This document shows positions 1 through 10,188 of a stretch of DNA of 64,000 nt, in pieces (within the stretch, counting starts at the first letter, position 1; each line of letters starts with the position of its first letter). The translations under genes were made by a program, and so were the position numbers. This stretch comes from Azorinus chamasolen (taxonomy: Eukaryota > Mollusca > Bivalvia > Cardiida > Solecurtidae). Where the stretch lies: the NCBI GenBank assembly GCA_963576725.1, contig OY755242.1, forward strand, positions 28,384,725-28,448,724, written 5' to 3'. Under the pieces are notes generated by a model that saw nothing but the letters and a program-made list of their open reading frames with translations, was not told the DNA's origin and did not search any database.

Positions 1-195
1 AAACAGTTTCGGCTATCCACGACCTGGCTCGCAGTTGAAAACAGTTTCAGCAATCCACGACCTGGCTCGCAGTTGAAAACAGTTTCGGCAATCCACGACC
101 TGGCTCGCAGTTGAAAACAGTTTCGGCTATCCGTACCTGGCTCGCAGTTGAAAAGTTTCGGCAATCCACGACCTGGCTCGCAGTTAAAAACAGTG
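1..195. repeat. Tandem repeat, ~37-bp unit, about 5 copies
   Basis: Five head-to-tail copies of a ~37-bp unit (AAACAGTTTCGGCAATCCAC + GACCTGGCTCGCAGTTG) run from the window edge. Copies differ by single substitutions (GGCTATCC/GGCAATCC/AGCAATCC) and one is shortened. The array may extend to the left of the window. Two degenerate units in the opposite orientation occur near 30125-30200, inside the inverted counterpart of this region. No coding potential. Confidence 0.9.
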
Positions 196-261
196 TCAAT
201 CCGGATGAGATACCGAGTAACTCGATGTCTTAACAGGATCTAAACTGTTTTATACTATGTC

Positions 262-480
262 AGCAGTTTCTTAAAAGTTTGTGTCATGACACTTGGTCAA
301 TAGTTTCTCAAAAGCTCGTGATGACACTTGACCAATAGTTTCTCAAAAGCTTTGATGACACTTGGTCAATAGTTTCTCAAAAGTTTGTGTCATGACACTT
401 TGCAAACGTTTGTGCCAAGACACTTGACCAATAGCTTCTCAAACGTATGTGTCATGACACTAGCTTCTCAAAAGCTAGTT
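262..480. repeat. Tandem repeat, ~37-bp unit with TGTCATGACA
   Basis: About six degenerate copies of AGTTTCTCAAAAGTTTGTGT followed by CATGACACTTGGTCAAT. The unit contains the small palindrome TGTCATGACA. It is the same length class (~37 bp) as the array at 1-195 but has an unrelated sequence. An inverted, shorter version lies at about 29998-30110, in the same order relative to the first array, so the two arrays travel together. Confidence 0.85.
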
Positions 481-587
481 GCGTGAGCAGTGTTGCTAAT
501 TTAATAACTGCTCATGAACAGAGTCAGTAAAACAGAGTCAATGCAGCGGAATACAAACACAATGGACGCTATCATTATGGTAACCAT

Positions 588-829
588 TTAACTCCATGAA
601 TATTCATGTTAGAAATAATGCCACCATGAATATCTATTAGATTCATAGTTATGATAGCACATGCACACAGGACATTTTGACCATAGTAGAAGCTATATAA
701 TCATATCTGTATTATATCATAAGCAAACAAAACAGATCCTGGTCAGACGGCGCATATAGGAACAGGGTGACCTAGGTCTTCTCCGTTTGCAAAGGCATAG
801 AAAGTCGTATATATGAAGGAAAGGGTTAA
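588..829 (-). mobile_element. P1-type TTAA MITE (reverse orientation)
   Basis: TTAA at 588-591 and 826-829 flank ends resembling ACTCCATGAATATTC and GAAGGAAAGGG. The interior holds a decayed P1 palindrome (about 722-791, CAAACAAAACAGATCC..GTCTTCTCCGTTTGC). TTAA duplication with CCCTTT-like ends is the pattern of piggyBac-superfamily MITEs. No transposase is encoded. Confidence 0.65.
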
Positions 830-1270
830 ATATGACAGATGTGAAACTTTGAAGTCAAACAATTGTTGCAACTTTGTTCATTGACCAATATCCTTACAAT
901 CTACTCGGTGTTTCATTAGGATCCAAACTGTGCCCAACTCGGTCATTTGTGACTAGAGTACAACGATTGTGCATTCAGGAAAATAAATGTTGTAGCAACC
1001 GACAACAAGGATGCCCAGGTGTTTTGTAGCCCTTGATATCTGTGAATAATCTCGGCACACTTCATTCCTGATCACTCGGTCGTATTGGTTCTAATTGAAT
1101 CTTGCGAGTAACATACATTTGTATACCGTCACCATACATCTACCATGCCATAGTGATTCTTTACAAACCAGACAGACATACAGACAGTCAATAGTTTATT
1201 TATGTCTTACTTCCATACATGTTTTACAAATATACAAATATATACACAGTAAAAATACAGCAAATAACAT

Positions 1271-1868
1271 GCACAGAACCACTCATTGTTGAGTTATGAG
1301 AGACAAAAAATAAAAATGGGTTTCAATCAATTTAAAATATATCAATCTAAAATCAGAATAAATGAAAGATATTGTAAAACACACCAATCTGCATCATAAA
1401 AAGACATTTATGCACATTGTTCAATGAGTGTATCATGACAGGTTTTGGCAGTATATATTACCATTTCAGCATCTGATAAAATGCAAATAAACTTATCTCT
1501 ATTATTTAGCAAAGGAAAAGTGCTTTTAAAACTTGCTATTTTTTTTTAAAAAAGAGTTTCTCTTTCGCAGTTATACAATGGACACAGCACAAGTACATGC
1601 ATCTAATCTTCAATTTTTCATTTTCACAGTTAAAACAATTTCTTTCTCGTAATTGCTATTATTTGATGACGTCAAGTTGGTTTTGTTTCGACCGGTATCT
1701 GAATTTATAGTTAATTTCCATTTTCCTTTATATTCATTAAATACATTATTAACACAAGAGTCTGCATTCAGTTTTTATTAACATTGGCATAGTCATGACT
1801 AAGATATAGAGAACGACTTAGGACATTACAAACTTATGAATAAACCCTCAAAAACCAATTCTTAGTGC
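1271..1868. other. AT-rich spacer, no gene seen
   Basis: AT-rich sequence without a convincing reading frame, RNA gene or recognisable repeat. It contains a run of nine T near 1540 and scattered A/T tracts. The boundary to the satellite array lies near 1870. Confidence 0.6.
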
Positions 1869-1869
1869 C

Positions 1870-3287
1870 ATTATACGGTGGTACTCAGATGTACACATGT
1901 ACGCCTACTGGTGCCAACATTGTGCACCCTATGGGACATACCGGGATCCATACGGTATTCAGCAAACTACCGTTTTGGCCTGTTAAAGGGAGGTAATGTG
2001 CCCTTGGTTCACAAAGTGCACTTGAAATGTACTCAAAACTGTACTAGAGTACCGCGGTACTCAGCTGTACACATGTACGCCTACTGGTGCCAACATTATG
2101 CACCCTATGGAAAATACCGGGATCCATACGGTAGTCAGCAAACTACCGTTTTGACCTGTTAAAGGGAGGTAATGTGCCCCTAGTTCACAGAGTGCACTTG
2201 AAATATACCCAAAAGTGTACTAGAGTACCGTGGTACTCAGCTGTACACATGTACGCCTACTGGTGCCAACATTGTGCACCCTATGGGACATACCGGGATC
2301 CATACGGTATTCAGCAAAGTACCGTTTTGGCCTGTTAAAGGGAGGTAATGTGCCCCTAGTTCACAGAGTGCACTTGAAATATACCCAAACGTGTACTAGA
2401 GTACCGTGGTACTCAGCTGTACACATGTACGCCTACTGGTGCCAACATTATGCACCCTATGGGACATACCGGGATCCATACAGTATTCAGCAAACTACCG
2501 TTTTGGCCTGTTAAAGGAATGTAATGTGCCCTTGGTTCACAAAGTGCACTTGAAATGTACCCAAAAGTGTACTAGAGTACCGCGGTACTCAGCTGTACAC
2601 ATGTACGCTTACTGGTGCCAACATTGTGCACCCTATGGGACATACCGGGATCCATACGGTATTCAGCAAACTACCGTTTTGGCCTGTTAAAGGGAGGTAA
2701 TGTGCCCTTGGTTCACAAAGTGCACTTGAAATGTACCCAAAAGTGTACTAGAATACCGTGGTACTCAGCTGTACACATGTACGCCTACTGGTGCCAACAT
2801 TGTGCACCCTATGGGACATACCGGGACCCATACGGTATTCAGCAAACTACTGTTTTGGCCTGTTAAAGGGAGGTAATGTGCCCTTGGTTCACAGAGGGCA
2901 CTTGAAATGTACCCAAAAGTGTACTAGAGTACCGTGGCACTCAGCTGTACACATGTACGCATACTGGTGCCAACAATGTGCACCCTATGGGACATACCGG
3001 GATCCATACGGTATTCAGCAAACTACCATTTTGACCTGTTAAAGGAAAGTAATGTGCCCTTGGTTCACAAAGTGTACTTGAAATGTACCCAAAAGTGTAC
3101 TAGAGTACAGTGGTACTCATCTGTACACATGTACGCCTACTGATGCCAACATTGTGCACCCTATGAGACATACCGGGATCCATACGGTATTCAGCAAACT
3201 ACCGTTTTGGCCTGTTAAAGGGAGGTCATGTGCCCTTGGTTCACAAAGTGCACTTGAAATGTAGCCAACAGTGTACTGGAGTACCGT
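1870..3287. repeat. Satellite array, ~176-bp unit, eight copies
   Basis: Eight head-to-tail copies of a ~176-bp unit. Landmark strings recur at 176-bp steps (ATGTACGCCTACTGGTGCCA near 1898, 2075, 2250, 2426 and so on). Each unit carries the nested palindromes GTACCG(C/T)GGTAC and GTACACATGTAC and many GTAC tetramers. Copies are mostly single-base variants of each other; the last two (after ~2930) are more diverged. 176 is not a multiple of three, so frame shifts at each unit and the 70-94-residue open frames crossing the array are by-products. Flanks are a degenerate first unit at 1870 and a break at ACTGGAGTACCGTCATGATA. Confidence 0.95.
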
Positions 3288-3812
3288 CATGATACCTTAT
3301 TGTAGGGGCCCACTTAAAAGTGCTATTCAGTCCTTCTTTAGCTTATTCAGCCATGCCGTTTGTCGAAACCACTATGATAGTACCGCTTTCTACTGCCGGG
3401 CCACAACGCAAAGAAGAGGGAGGGGGTCGCCGTTCACCGCTGTGTTTGTCGTATATTGTCATGCAGCACTGATGCAAGCAAACTCTTGATTTCCCCAGAT
3501 GACCGATCCATGTTCAATTATTGGCCATCGCCATATAGTACTTTCAGTACTCTGATTGTGTTAAAACGTTTGTGATGAGTTTCCTCACTTGGTTGTGTAT
3601 TGACTTCCGGTTCCTCCCTGAAAAACGTGTTTCTGTTTAAATGACACTAAATTCATTTAATCTATAGTTTGTTAGTCGTTACTTCGTCCCTGTTGGCGTA
3701 GCGGCAGCGGTGACGATCTGATGAACATACAGCTCTACACAGGGCGTATTAACGATCCACCCATTATTCGGGAACAGACGGGCGGTCGAGAGGAACCGTC
3801 AAGTAGACAACA
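3288..3812 (+). other. Leader of decayed gag retroelement; possible LTR remnant
   Basis: No gene. This stretch lies between the satellite and the first gag codons at 3813. A TGGCG string near 3693, in GTTGGCGTAGCGGCAGCGG, is placed where a primer-binding site could be, but I could not define a long terminal repeat because no second copy is in the window. Base composition is more even than in the neighbours. Assignment to the retroelement rests only on position. Confidence 0.3.
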
Positions 3813-4236
3813 ATGGCGTCCGCACGTGCACCAAAACAAGAGTGTCTGTCTAAAACTGAAACAATAACTTTGCTCCATTTCTCGTTAACAAATTCCAGTG
3901 GTTGAAAGCAACAAGGACTAACCTGCTACGTGGGTTGGTTGACGACTCTGCAGACCAGGAGAATCGACGTACAGCTGCTCAAAAGCTGACACATCTTGAG
4001 CTTATGCTTGGACAGATTGCAAATTTCTGCCCCGTATTTTCAAGGAACACTATTGTGAAAAACTCTACATCCATAAGCAACATACGGCAGGCAATGCGCT
4101 TGCACTTTGGATTTCAGTCAACGGGGTCACATTTCTTGGACTTGCACAACAATAAGTTTTTGTGGAGGGCACTCTCTTGCGTTCTGTTGGCAGTGTTCGC
4201 AATCGCGGCACACTCCCTGGAGAAAACGTGGAGATA
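3813..4236 (+). pseudogene. Gag-like fragment of an LTR-type retroelement, N-terminal part
   Basis: The reading starts at ATG 3813 (MASARAPKQ..) and stops after about 29 codons. A large internal piece is missing or out of frame. A second open stretch (about 3899-4236) carries gag-like motifs: [43 protein letters not shown] recognise this as the capsid-type region of a gag family common in mollusc and other invertebrate retroelements; the exact superfamily (Ty3-like or other) is uncertain. The frame is broken and diverges after residue ~85. It belongs with the zinc knuckle at 4478-4560 and the protease at 4945-5217. Confidence 0.65.
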
Positions 4237-4379
4237 ACAACTTCATTGAAAATTTATAGTACTCACCCGGTTCAGATCCATCAATAGTGACCTCCCCGCT
4301 CTTGTAAGATAAAACATCACTCTGAACTGAGGTCTCAGACTATAGCATCACTCAAACCTGAAACATCACAGGCTTTAGA

Positions 4380-4663
4380 TTCACTCCTTGATGAAATCCG
4401 TACCAGTGCTGATGCCAGAGTGTAACGTGCTGCTTACAGAAAGTCCAAGGCAACGCGTTAGGGACCTAGCGTTAAGCCTAAAAGGAAACCCTGTGCCTTG
4501 TGTAAAGAGGCGGGTCGCCCATATCAACACTTCTGCAGTAACTGCGTATTCTTGCCCAAGGAGGACCGCGAGTTTATGTATCGAACAAGACAACTGTACG
4601 CTATCGAGGTAGAGTCGGACAGTGAAAGTGCAGATGATCAATCCTGCTCTCAGCATCCAGTTG
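4380..4663 (+). pseudogene. Gag zinc-knuckle fragment (CX2CX8HX4C)
   Basis: In the frame with TTG at 4498, the translation reads KPCALCKEAGRPYQHFCSNC followed by VFLPKEDREFM. The Cys/His spacing is C-X2-C-X8-H-X4-C, wider than the usual retroviral CX2CX4HX4C knuckle but, as far as I recall, seen in this gag family. An acidic serine-rich tail follows up to 4663, where a P2 MITE begins. The residues that continue the open frame past 4664 come from the MITE, not the element. In a retroelement this domain would bind packaged RNA. This copy is not functional. Confidence 0.65.
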
Positions 4664-4892
4664 TTAACCCTTTCCTCCATAGGATATTTTTAGACCCAAT
4701 CTCTTTGGATGTATCTACTAAAAAGGAGCATTAACTAGAGAAAAGGAAATTTTTAGAATTTTGTAATTTGAAACCATTGTGATAAATAAAGCATTTGCTC
4801 CTATAGGAGCAAATGCTCTATTTATCACAATGGTTTCATAAAGTGAGTTTTACAGAGGCGTAGAAAGGTGTATTTACGGAGGAAAGGGTTAA
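4664..4892 (+). mobile_element. P2 TTAA MITE inserted in the gag-protease remnant
   Basis: TTAA at 4664-4667 and 4889-4892 flank a 221-bp element beginning CCCTTTCCTCCATAGG and ending ACGGAGGAAAGGG. Its centre is a near-perfect palindrome of about 70 bp (arms GAAACCATTGTGATAAATAA.., middle CTCCTATAGGAG). Retroelement coding lies on both sides (zinc knuckle before, protease after), so the MITE arrived after the retroelement. The TTAA duplication points to piggyBac-type mobilisation. Confidence 0.85.
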
Positions 4893-5217
4893 ACATGAGG
4901 CGCAGGTTGATTCTTCTACACGTGTGTCGTCACCAAACAGTCACCTACCCTGAGAGCGTTCTACAACCATCGCCCACATGTGTTGACTCTTGACACTGGA
5001 GCAGAGATAATCATGATAAAGTCATCAGTTGATAAGGATATTGGTGAAAAAAAAATATCAAAGAGTAATCAATATGCCCTTTCACGCTGATGGCGTGGCC
5101 CCCTTCGAGATCTTTGGTGAAACTCACTTACAGTTGTCTCATGACAAGTACAGTCTTCTCTTAGAAGCATTAGTTGTCTCGGATCTTGATATTGACATTC
5201 TCGCAGGCACCCCTTAG
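4893..5217 (+). pseudogene. Retroelement aspartic protease, frameshifted
   Basis: The catalytic triplet Asp-Thr-Gly is at 4992-5000, in LTLDTGAEIIMIKSSV, preceded by FYNHRPHV. A run of nine A (5047-5055) then shifts the frame. The remainder (ADGVAPFEIFGETHLQL.. to LDIDILAGTP) continues in another frame and ends at a stop at 5217. It has the fold markers of a retropepsin: DTG active site, a flap-like region, and the closing ILAGTP. No reverse transcriptase follows. The homopolymer-length change is the clearest disabling lesion. Confidence 0.75.
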
Positions 5218-6054
5218 AATTCCTTAGAAAGAAGTGGCGATGACCCTGGTTTAACCACATCAATGTCGACCTTGCCACTTAATCTATCTACGAGTGTTGT
5301 TTTCGGAATTCCGTAGCTCAGTGCTGCTTTGGGTAAATGTAGTTGACAGTTAATTGCTTCTCACAGCATTGTAAGCGAGGATTCTATTGCCATTGCCATA
5401 CATGTATAGACTCCTGGCTAGGTAATTTTGCTGAAAGTAATGGAATTAGTTATAAAATAAAGCATCTTAATGATAAAGGAATGTAACATTTTGCCTTCAT
5501 GTTTTATTTTATATTAGTGACATCGAATTTGGTTTGGCATACGTTTTGGCGAACAACATACGCGATGCTTAAACTAGCTGTCCTCAAGGCCCTGGAAAAT
5601 ATACATTATAAAAAAATGCAGACGACCATCGATAAAATGATTTATATGAAAGATTTTTTAGGAATAGTGAAACTTGAGTGAAATTAAGTGTTTTAACTAT
5701 GAATTCTTTTTTTACCCGTTGTATCTCCATTTTGAGTATTTTGTATTCGGGTGACATTTCTGTCTGTATATATTAAACAAATCGCAAGCGCTAAACGAGA
5801 AAAAACGAGATTTAACATGCTATAAATTCCCGGGACCGGTCGAAATGAGGTTCTGGTCGAAAACAGGTTGGATATGAAACAGTTGAGACGCAGAGTAAAT
5901 CGGTATCTCATCTGGATCCAAACTGTCTGAATGCGTAATCATAAATTCGCGGCTAGAGCTAACCGCCACATGAATAATATGAAAATATCTCTGTGACCTG
6001 GACATATATGTACTTCTCATTTTCTTTAAACAGAATCGCATTTCCACCAACTAA
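5218..6054. other. Spacer with a decayed P4 palindrome
   Basis: No gene. Retroelement homology fades just after 5220. At about 5866-5936 there is a P4-like palindrome remnant (GAAACAGTTGAGACGCAGAG..TCTCATCTGGATCCAAACTG). Short open frames here have no recognisable motif. Confidence 0.5.
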
Positions 6055-6640
6055 CACTTCGACTGGACACACTGGTGGTAGTCAGACGGGCGGTTGGATA
6101 GTTAGACGGATGGACAGATAATCAGACGGACAAACAAATACATGTAGTCAGACTGCCAGACGAATATTTAGGAGAGATGGAGGGATATTCTAATATGCAG
6201 ATAGATAGGTAGACGGGCGAAAGTATACTTAGCTGGGAGGACAGCTAGTCATACGGGTAGTGGGTATTTTGACGGGGGTGGATCGTTAAATGGGAGGATG
6301 GATAGTCAGATGGACGGGTGGACAGATGAATGGACGGTTGATAATGGGCGGACGGATAGCCAGACGGGCGGACGGATAGTCAGATGGGCAGACAGATGGT
6401 TAAGTGACGGGCGGGTAGACAGGCGGGACTGACATATATAGTCAGATGGGCGGACGGATAATCAGAACGGTAAACGGATGGTCAGACGACAGAAGGAAGT
6501 GAGACAGACAGACATATAGTCAGATGTGCAGACAAATTGTCAGACGAGGGAACGACTGATCAGACGGGCTGGTGGATAGTTTGACGGATGGACGGATGGT
6601 CGAACGAGCAGACAGATGTTGGACAGACGTACAAATGGCC
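6055..6640. repeat. Degenerate GACA/GACGG/GGAT microsatellite, ~580 bp
   Basis: Nearly 600 bp built from variants of CAGACGG, GGATGG, ATAGT and CAGACAGA. Imperfect units such as ACGGATAGTCAGACGGGCGG recur every 16-24 bp. Such purine-rich tetranucleotide tracts occur at the 3' side of Pearl/HINE-like elements elsewhere in this window, but no core repeat or terminal hairpin is recognisable beside this one. Confidence 0.8.
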
Positions 6641-7295
6641 ATATTTATTCATTAAGTGGTTGCATTAGGGGAATTCTACGGTTTACATAATAAACTGTAA
6701 CTGTTGTTAGAGGATTAACCTTGTACATATATCATGAATAAGATATTTGTTCAGTATATTTCTTAACCACTCGGCTACACCCGGATACATTCGTATACTT
6801 ATATTTCGTGGTAAAAGATGTAGCTGAGGTGTTCCCAATGAGTGTGTTCTCAGTACTGAAAATAAGCATAATGCATAAGCACGCACGCACACACACATGC
6901 AGGCAGGCACGCATACAATTTAGTATAAATATCAGTCATGGAGACAGGTGGAAGCTTAATGCAGCTTTCTGCAGTTTTATGAAGTCAAGGGATATAACTC
7001 TTCTCTATCGAGCTCCACATTTAACAAACGCTTAACCACCTTTACGTTATATAGTTTGTGAGTTCGTTTGCGTGCGTTCGTGCGTGGTGTGCGCGTGTAT
7101 TTATCTTAGCGTGGGTTCAAAATGCGACCTCCCTATTCCAAAGCCTACACTCTACATATTGAGTTAGCTTGATCAGTCTGAGAGTTGGCAGCATTTACGT
7201 TAAACACAGCTATAATAAGTTATTTAAATAGCGAATCATCGCCACTACTATTGTACTAGTAACGACATATTCCTCGCTGTGCACAGTTCACACCT
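6641..7295. other. Spacer with a short CA-rich microsatellite
   Basis: No gene seen. A short GCACGCACGCACACACACAT-type tract lies at about 6878-6915 and a GTGCG-rich stretch at 7065-7095. The open frames that cross the microsatellite are low-complexity and not credible as genes. Confidence 0.5.
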
Positions 7296-7709
7296 TTAAC
7301 TCTTTCGCTGCCAATGTCACATCTGCGATTACATATACAGCAAAATCTCGATTATTCGAATTTTCTGTATAGAAGAAGTTAGACCCTTTTAGGCAGGTGA
7401 CTGCTTAATGCATGGTGAAAGTCATGCAGAAAGCTCCTGGAGGAGCTTTCTGCATGACTTTCACCATGCATTAAGCTGCCACCTGTCTTAAAGATCGATA
7501 ATAATACGTATTTTAGTGTTCGGATAATCGAAGTTTTACTGTACAAACATTTTTTATCCAGATGAGACACAGAGTAACTAGATGTCCCATCAGGGTCCAA
7601 ACTGTTTGTTCCTGTGATTGTTTTTAAAAAAAATGAAGATAGAAAAAAAAGACAATTGTATCAGACGACATATTTTGCAGACGACAAAATATGACAGCGA
7701 AAGAGTTAA
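7296..7709. mobile_element. TTAA MITE carrying the P4 palindrome, itself interrupted
   Basis: TTAA at 7296-7299 and 7706-7709 flank inverted ends CTCTTTCGCTGCC and CAGCGAAAGAG. The interior holds a P4 palindrome (7555-7605, CCAGATGAGACACAGAG..TCCAAACTGTTTG) plus a separate TA-flanked P3 insertion at 7338-7541. A diverged full relative without the insertion is at about 13520-13735. Non-coding; piggyBac-like by its TTAA flanks. Confidence 0.75.
7338..7541. mobile_element. P3 TA-flanked MITE nested in the TTAA MITE
   Basis: TA at 7336-7337 and 7542-7543. Inverted ends CAGCAAAATCTCGATTATTC and GGATAATCGAAGTTTTACTG enclose a long hairpin (7386-7500) with centre AAGCTCCTGGAGGAGCTT. CAGT-type ends with TA duplication are characteristic of Tc1/mariner MITEs. 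The nesting order is unambiguous. Confidence 0.8.
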
Positions 7710-7821
7710 AGATAATAATTAAATCTTTTCAGGCTAGTGGCGAACCTGTGATCACATTAGTAAACAAGTTTTATCCAAATGAGTAGTATTTGAAAAAAGG
7801 AAGAATTTAAACAATTATCAC

Positions 7822-8022
7822 TTAACCCATTCCCTCATATTGACTACTTTTGATGACTCTGTAAAAGTCACTTTGTGAAACCATTGTGATAAATGTTCTA
7901 TTTATCAGAATGGTTACAAACTACGAAATTCTAAACTTTTCTTTTTCTCTAATTAATGCTCCTTTTTGGTAGATTTATTCAAAGAGATTGTGTCTAAAAT
8001 AGCCTATGAGGTAATGGGTTAA
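7822..8022 (+). mobile_element. P2 TTAA MITE, loop-deleted
   Basis: TTAA at 7822-7825 and 8019-8022, with ends CCCATTCCCTCATA and TATGAGGTAATGGG. The palindrome arms (AAACCATTGTGATAAATG and CATTTATCAGAATGGTT-like) remain but the inner 40 bp, including the usual CTCCTATAGGAG centre, have been lost. Confidence 0.8.
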
Positions 8023-8111
8023 GCAGACGATAAACTTTTCCGACAACAATTACTAAATAGTGTAGAGAGTTAAGAATCGGCGGACTTCATACACGCACCC
8101 AAAACAACTTA

Positions 8112-9117
8112 GTGATTGCCCTACTTTTCCATCCAATCAACGAGCCGCATTTTTGAATTTTTTCAGACTCTAATCCTCATAAATTTTATAAAATCGACTC
8201 TAACTTTCGAAGACAAACCTTCCAGTGCACATGCGCAACAAAACTCCGCCCACTACTAGACAAATCGAACGAGTTGCTGTTATGACGCTATCGACACGTG
8301 AACGAGTATACACAAGTACACGTGTGTAAAACGTGGAGAGGAAGACTATGCAATTGCAAACAACTGAGAGGCAGAATTGTAGACAAAATAGTAATTGGGC
8401 AAATAAACTGAGAGGCAGAATTATAGACCCAATAGAAAATGGACAAATACATCACGAAACATCCCACCTGTTAAAGCAGGATTATATTGAAAAAGGACTC
8501 ATGTAAATAAGCAAATAAATTAGGAAATATTGAAACCGTAATCCGTTCAACAAAACATAAACAATCGAACCTGTAATCTTTTGTAATTATTCTTATTTCA
8601 ATATTCTGATAATAATATAATGAATGTTTAATATTAATAAGCTTTATTTTTTATATATGGGGATTCGGTAGCAGTGAAGATTTAAATCTGTGTAAACCGA
8701 GTAGACCCTGATCAGACAGCATAGGAGTTGTCTGATCTGGGTCTTCTCGGCTTACAAATCTTCGTTAAATAAGTCTGCAAGCTCGGTGCCAGAGAGCATT
8801 ATTATTTTGCCTCCAGAAAATTGCGTCAAACTGTTTTACACATAGACGGGGAATATTTGATTACGTGACAAAGCCAAATATGGCAATGTTTACAAGAAAA
8901 AGGCGCGAAATCAGTTTCACTGTGTAGGATTTTCAAAACATAAACACGTGAGAATATTAACAAAGACGACGTTTGTTTGATTGGTGGGTTTTCTGAGTAT
9001 TTTGCATAAACGGATGTGGATTTTAGATGTACCATAATCACGTGACTATATACAAGTTTGTCATTGCGCAGTGGGCGGTGCTTATAAACTCAGCCTGTTG
9101 AAAAGTAGGGCAATCAC
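8112..9117. mobile_element. TA-flanked DNA transposon, 1.0 kb, copy 1
   Basis: TA dinucleotides (8110-8111 and 9118-9119) flank inverted ends GTGATTGCCCTACTTTTC and GAAAAGTAGGGCAATCAC. The element is non-coding as far as I can see. It contains a P1-type palindrome at about 8690-8755 with no TTAA flanks, so the palindrome is part of this element. A second copy begins at 16300 and is split by the reverse-transcriptase element. TA duplication suggests Tc1/mariner-type mobilisation. Confidence 0.75.
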
Positions 9118-9119
9118 TA

Positions 9120-9212
9120 AATCGGTTAGAGCTTATAAACAGCTTCGCTTCGCTCGCGTTATCGGCCGTCTTATTTTCGAAGACTGCAGTTTATAAGCTC
9201 TAACCTATACTT
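9120..9212. repeat. Partial hairpin next to the TA transposon
   Basis: GGTTAGAGCTTATAAAC and GTTTATAAGCTCTAACC form the ends of an incomplete inverted repeat. The complete version, with both arms, lies at 20287-20401, beside the second transposon copy. Either this hairpin is the true outer end of the transposon, or both copies sit in the same target repeat. Confidence 0.65.
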
Positions 9213-9714
9213 AATTAATAAAATAATGTAATATAAAGGGAGATAAACGGTTGCAAAAGAGAAACTCGGTGGAGATGACTTATCTCCCCTGTCTTCATAT
9301 AACTAGAGAAAATATCCGGTTCCCTCGTATATGTAAAGATTTCATGAAATGCCTCATGGGAAAAAAGGAACATGGACATTAAAACGTGTATGTCAATATC
9401 AACTATCTCTTTGGAGGTCATCAAGGGTCAAAGGAAATATCGTACGACTGAAATTATCATAATGTCTAACATGCGACAATCGCAACATCACGTTGTCCAG
9501 TCAGATATTTGAGAATGAACTCTGACTTAGAATTTTTATAAGTTCAGACCTAATCAGGATCAACACCATCAGACCGATTAATGCTGAAAGTTGCACTGAT
9601 ACGAAATGTTAGTAGGTTGGAGACTCCATAGGAGGGGTTCGGATAAAGGAATCTATTTTATTCCCTTTTTACTGTTACACGTATTCGGTTGGATTTTAAA
9701 CCACGCCCAGACAT
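9213..9714. other. Spacer with a P5 remnant
   Basis: No gene seen. A degraded P5 element (CAGTCAGATATTTGAGAATG.. to CAGACCTAATCAGGATC) is at about 9495-9560. Otherwise AT-rich. Confidence 0.45.
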
Positions 9715-10010
9715 ATATTCTGGCACCAGTCCATGGCACAACCGTCATATGCTGAGCGTTAGACGAGAGAACCGCTAGTGCAGGAGATCGAACGCACGGC
9801 TTCCCGCTTCGAAACCGAACGCTCTTTCAAATTGAAGACTATTTATCAAAGAGTCTAGAAATGTTTCAATGTTAAATAAAGAACAAAAGAGCTCATGTTC
9901 ATTATCACTAGTTGACAAACAGTGGAAATTCATTAGCCACCAACTGCTAAAGCGACGTAAAACCCGACCAAAACTAAAACCAAACCAACAGCCACCAACC
10001 AAAGTCTCAT
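9715..10010 (+). mobile_element. tRNA-derived SINE (probable)
   Basis: An A-box match, TGGCACAACCG (9733-9743), is followed about 60 bp later by a B-box-like CTTCGAAAC. The 3' end GCGACGTAAAACCCGACC and an A/C-rich tail resemble the tail of the minus-strand SINE at 47638-48171 (ACGACGTAAAACC). Polymerase III transcription followed by LINE-mediated retroposition would be the normal route. The middle is diverged and the outer limits are approximate. Confidence 0.5.
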
Positions 10011-10188
10011 ACGACTCACCATATTATATGGCCCACCTTCTGGAATTAAGCAGTTGGTATTTTTCAAGGGTATCACAAATTTGATCCTTCAGAAGTTGAC
10101 ACATCCATGCGTTTATTTCAATGACGCCTCGTACCTCTGAGGGGAAACTAACGATGACGGAAACAACTCAATCCTTATATAATACTCA

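Larger units (their letters stand above)
1..1270 (-). repeat. Dispersed repeat RepA, copy 1 (inverted)
   Basis: Read on the minus strand, this stretch matches 28860-30200 and, in part, 35980-36880. Shared landmarks include ATCTCGGCACACTTCATTCC, the segment around GTTGTAGCAACCGACAAC, CAGTTTGGATCC-type sequence at 910-940, and GCAGCGGAATACAAA at 543-557. The same P1 MITE lies at the equivalent place in all three copies, so it was present before the copies dispersed. No protein coding is evident. The ends of the repeat are not resolved. Confidence 0.75.

Noticed and set aside
1..480. CRISPR-like array
   Set aside because: Units are directly adjacent without unique spacers, and the genome is clearly eukaryotic.
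1878..3143. Six overlapping 69-94-residue open frames in the satellite
   Set aside because: They repeat with the 176-bp unit and change frame from unit to unit because 176 is not divisible by three; no start context or protein motif.
3288..3700. A long terminal repeat for the gag element
   Set aside because: No second copy in the window and no defined TG..CA ends, so an LTR cannot be supported.
4381..4680. 99-codon minus-strand open frame
   Set aside because: It is antisense to the gag zinc-knuckle frame, which has recognisable motifs.
4664..4734. Continuation of the gag frame past 4664
   Set aside because: These codons come from the inserted P2 MITE (TTAA at 4664).
8826..9041. Similar minus-strand frames at 8826-9041 and 17148-17444 suggesting a conserved protein
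   Set aside because: They lie in two copies of the same transposon. A 3-bp-unrelated indel and substitutions occur without respect to codons, and no motif is present; similarity follows from DNA homology.
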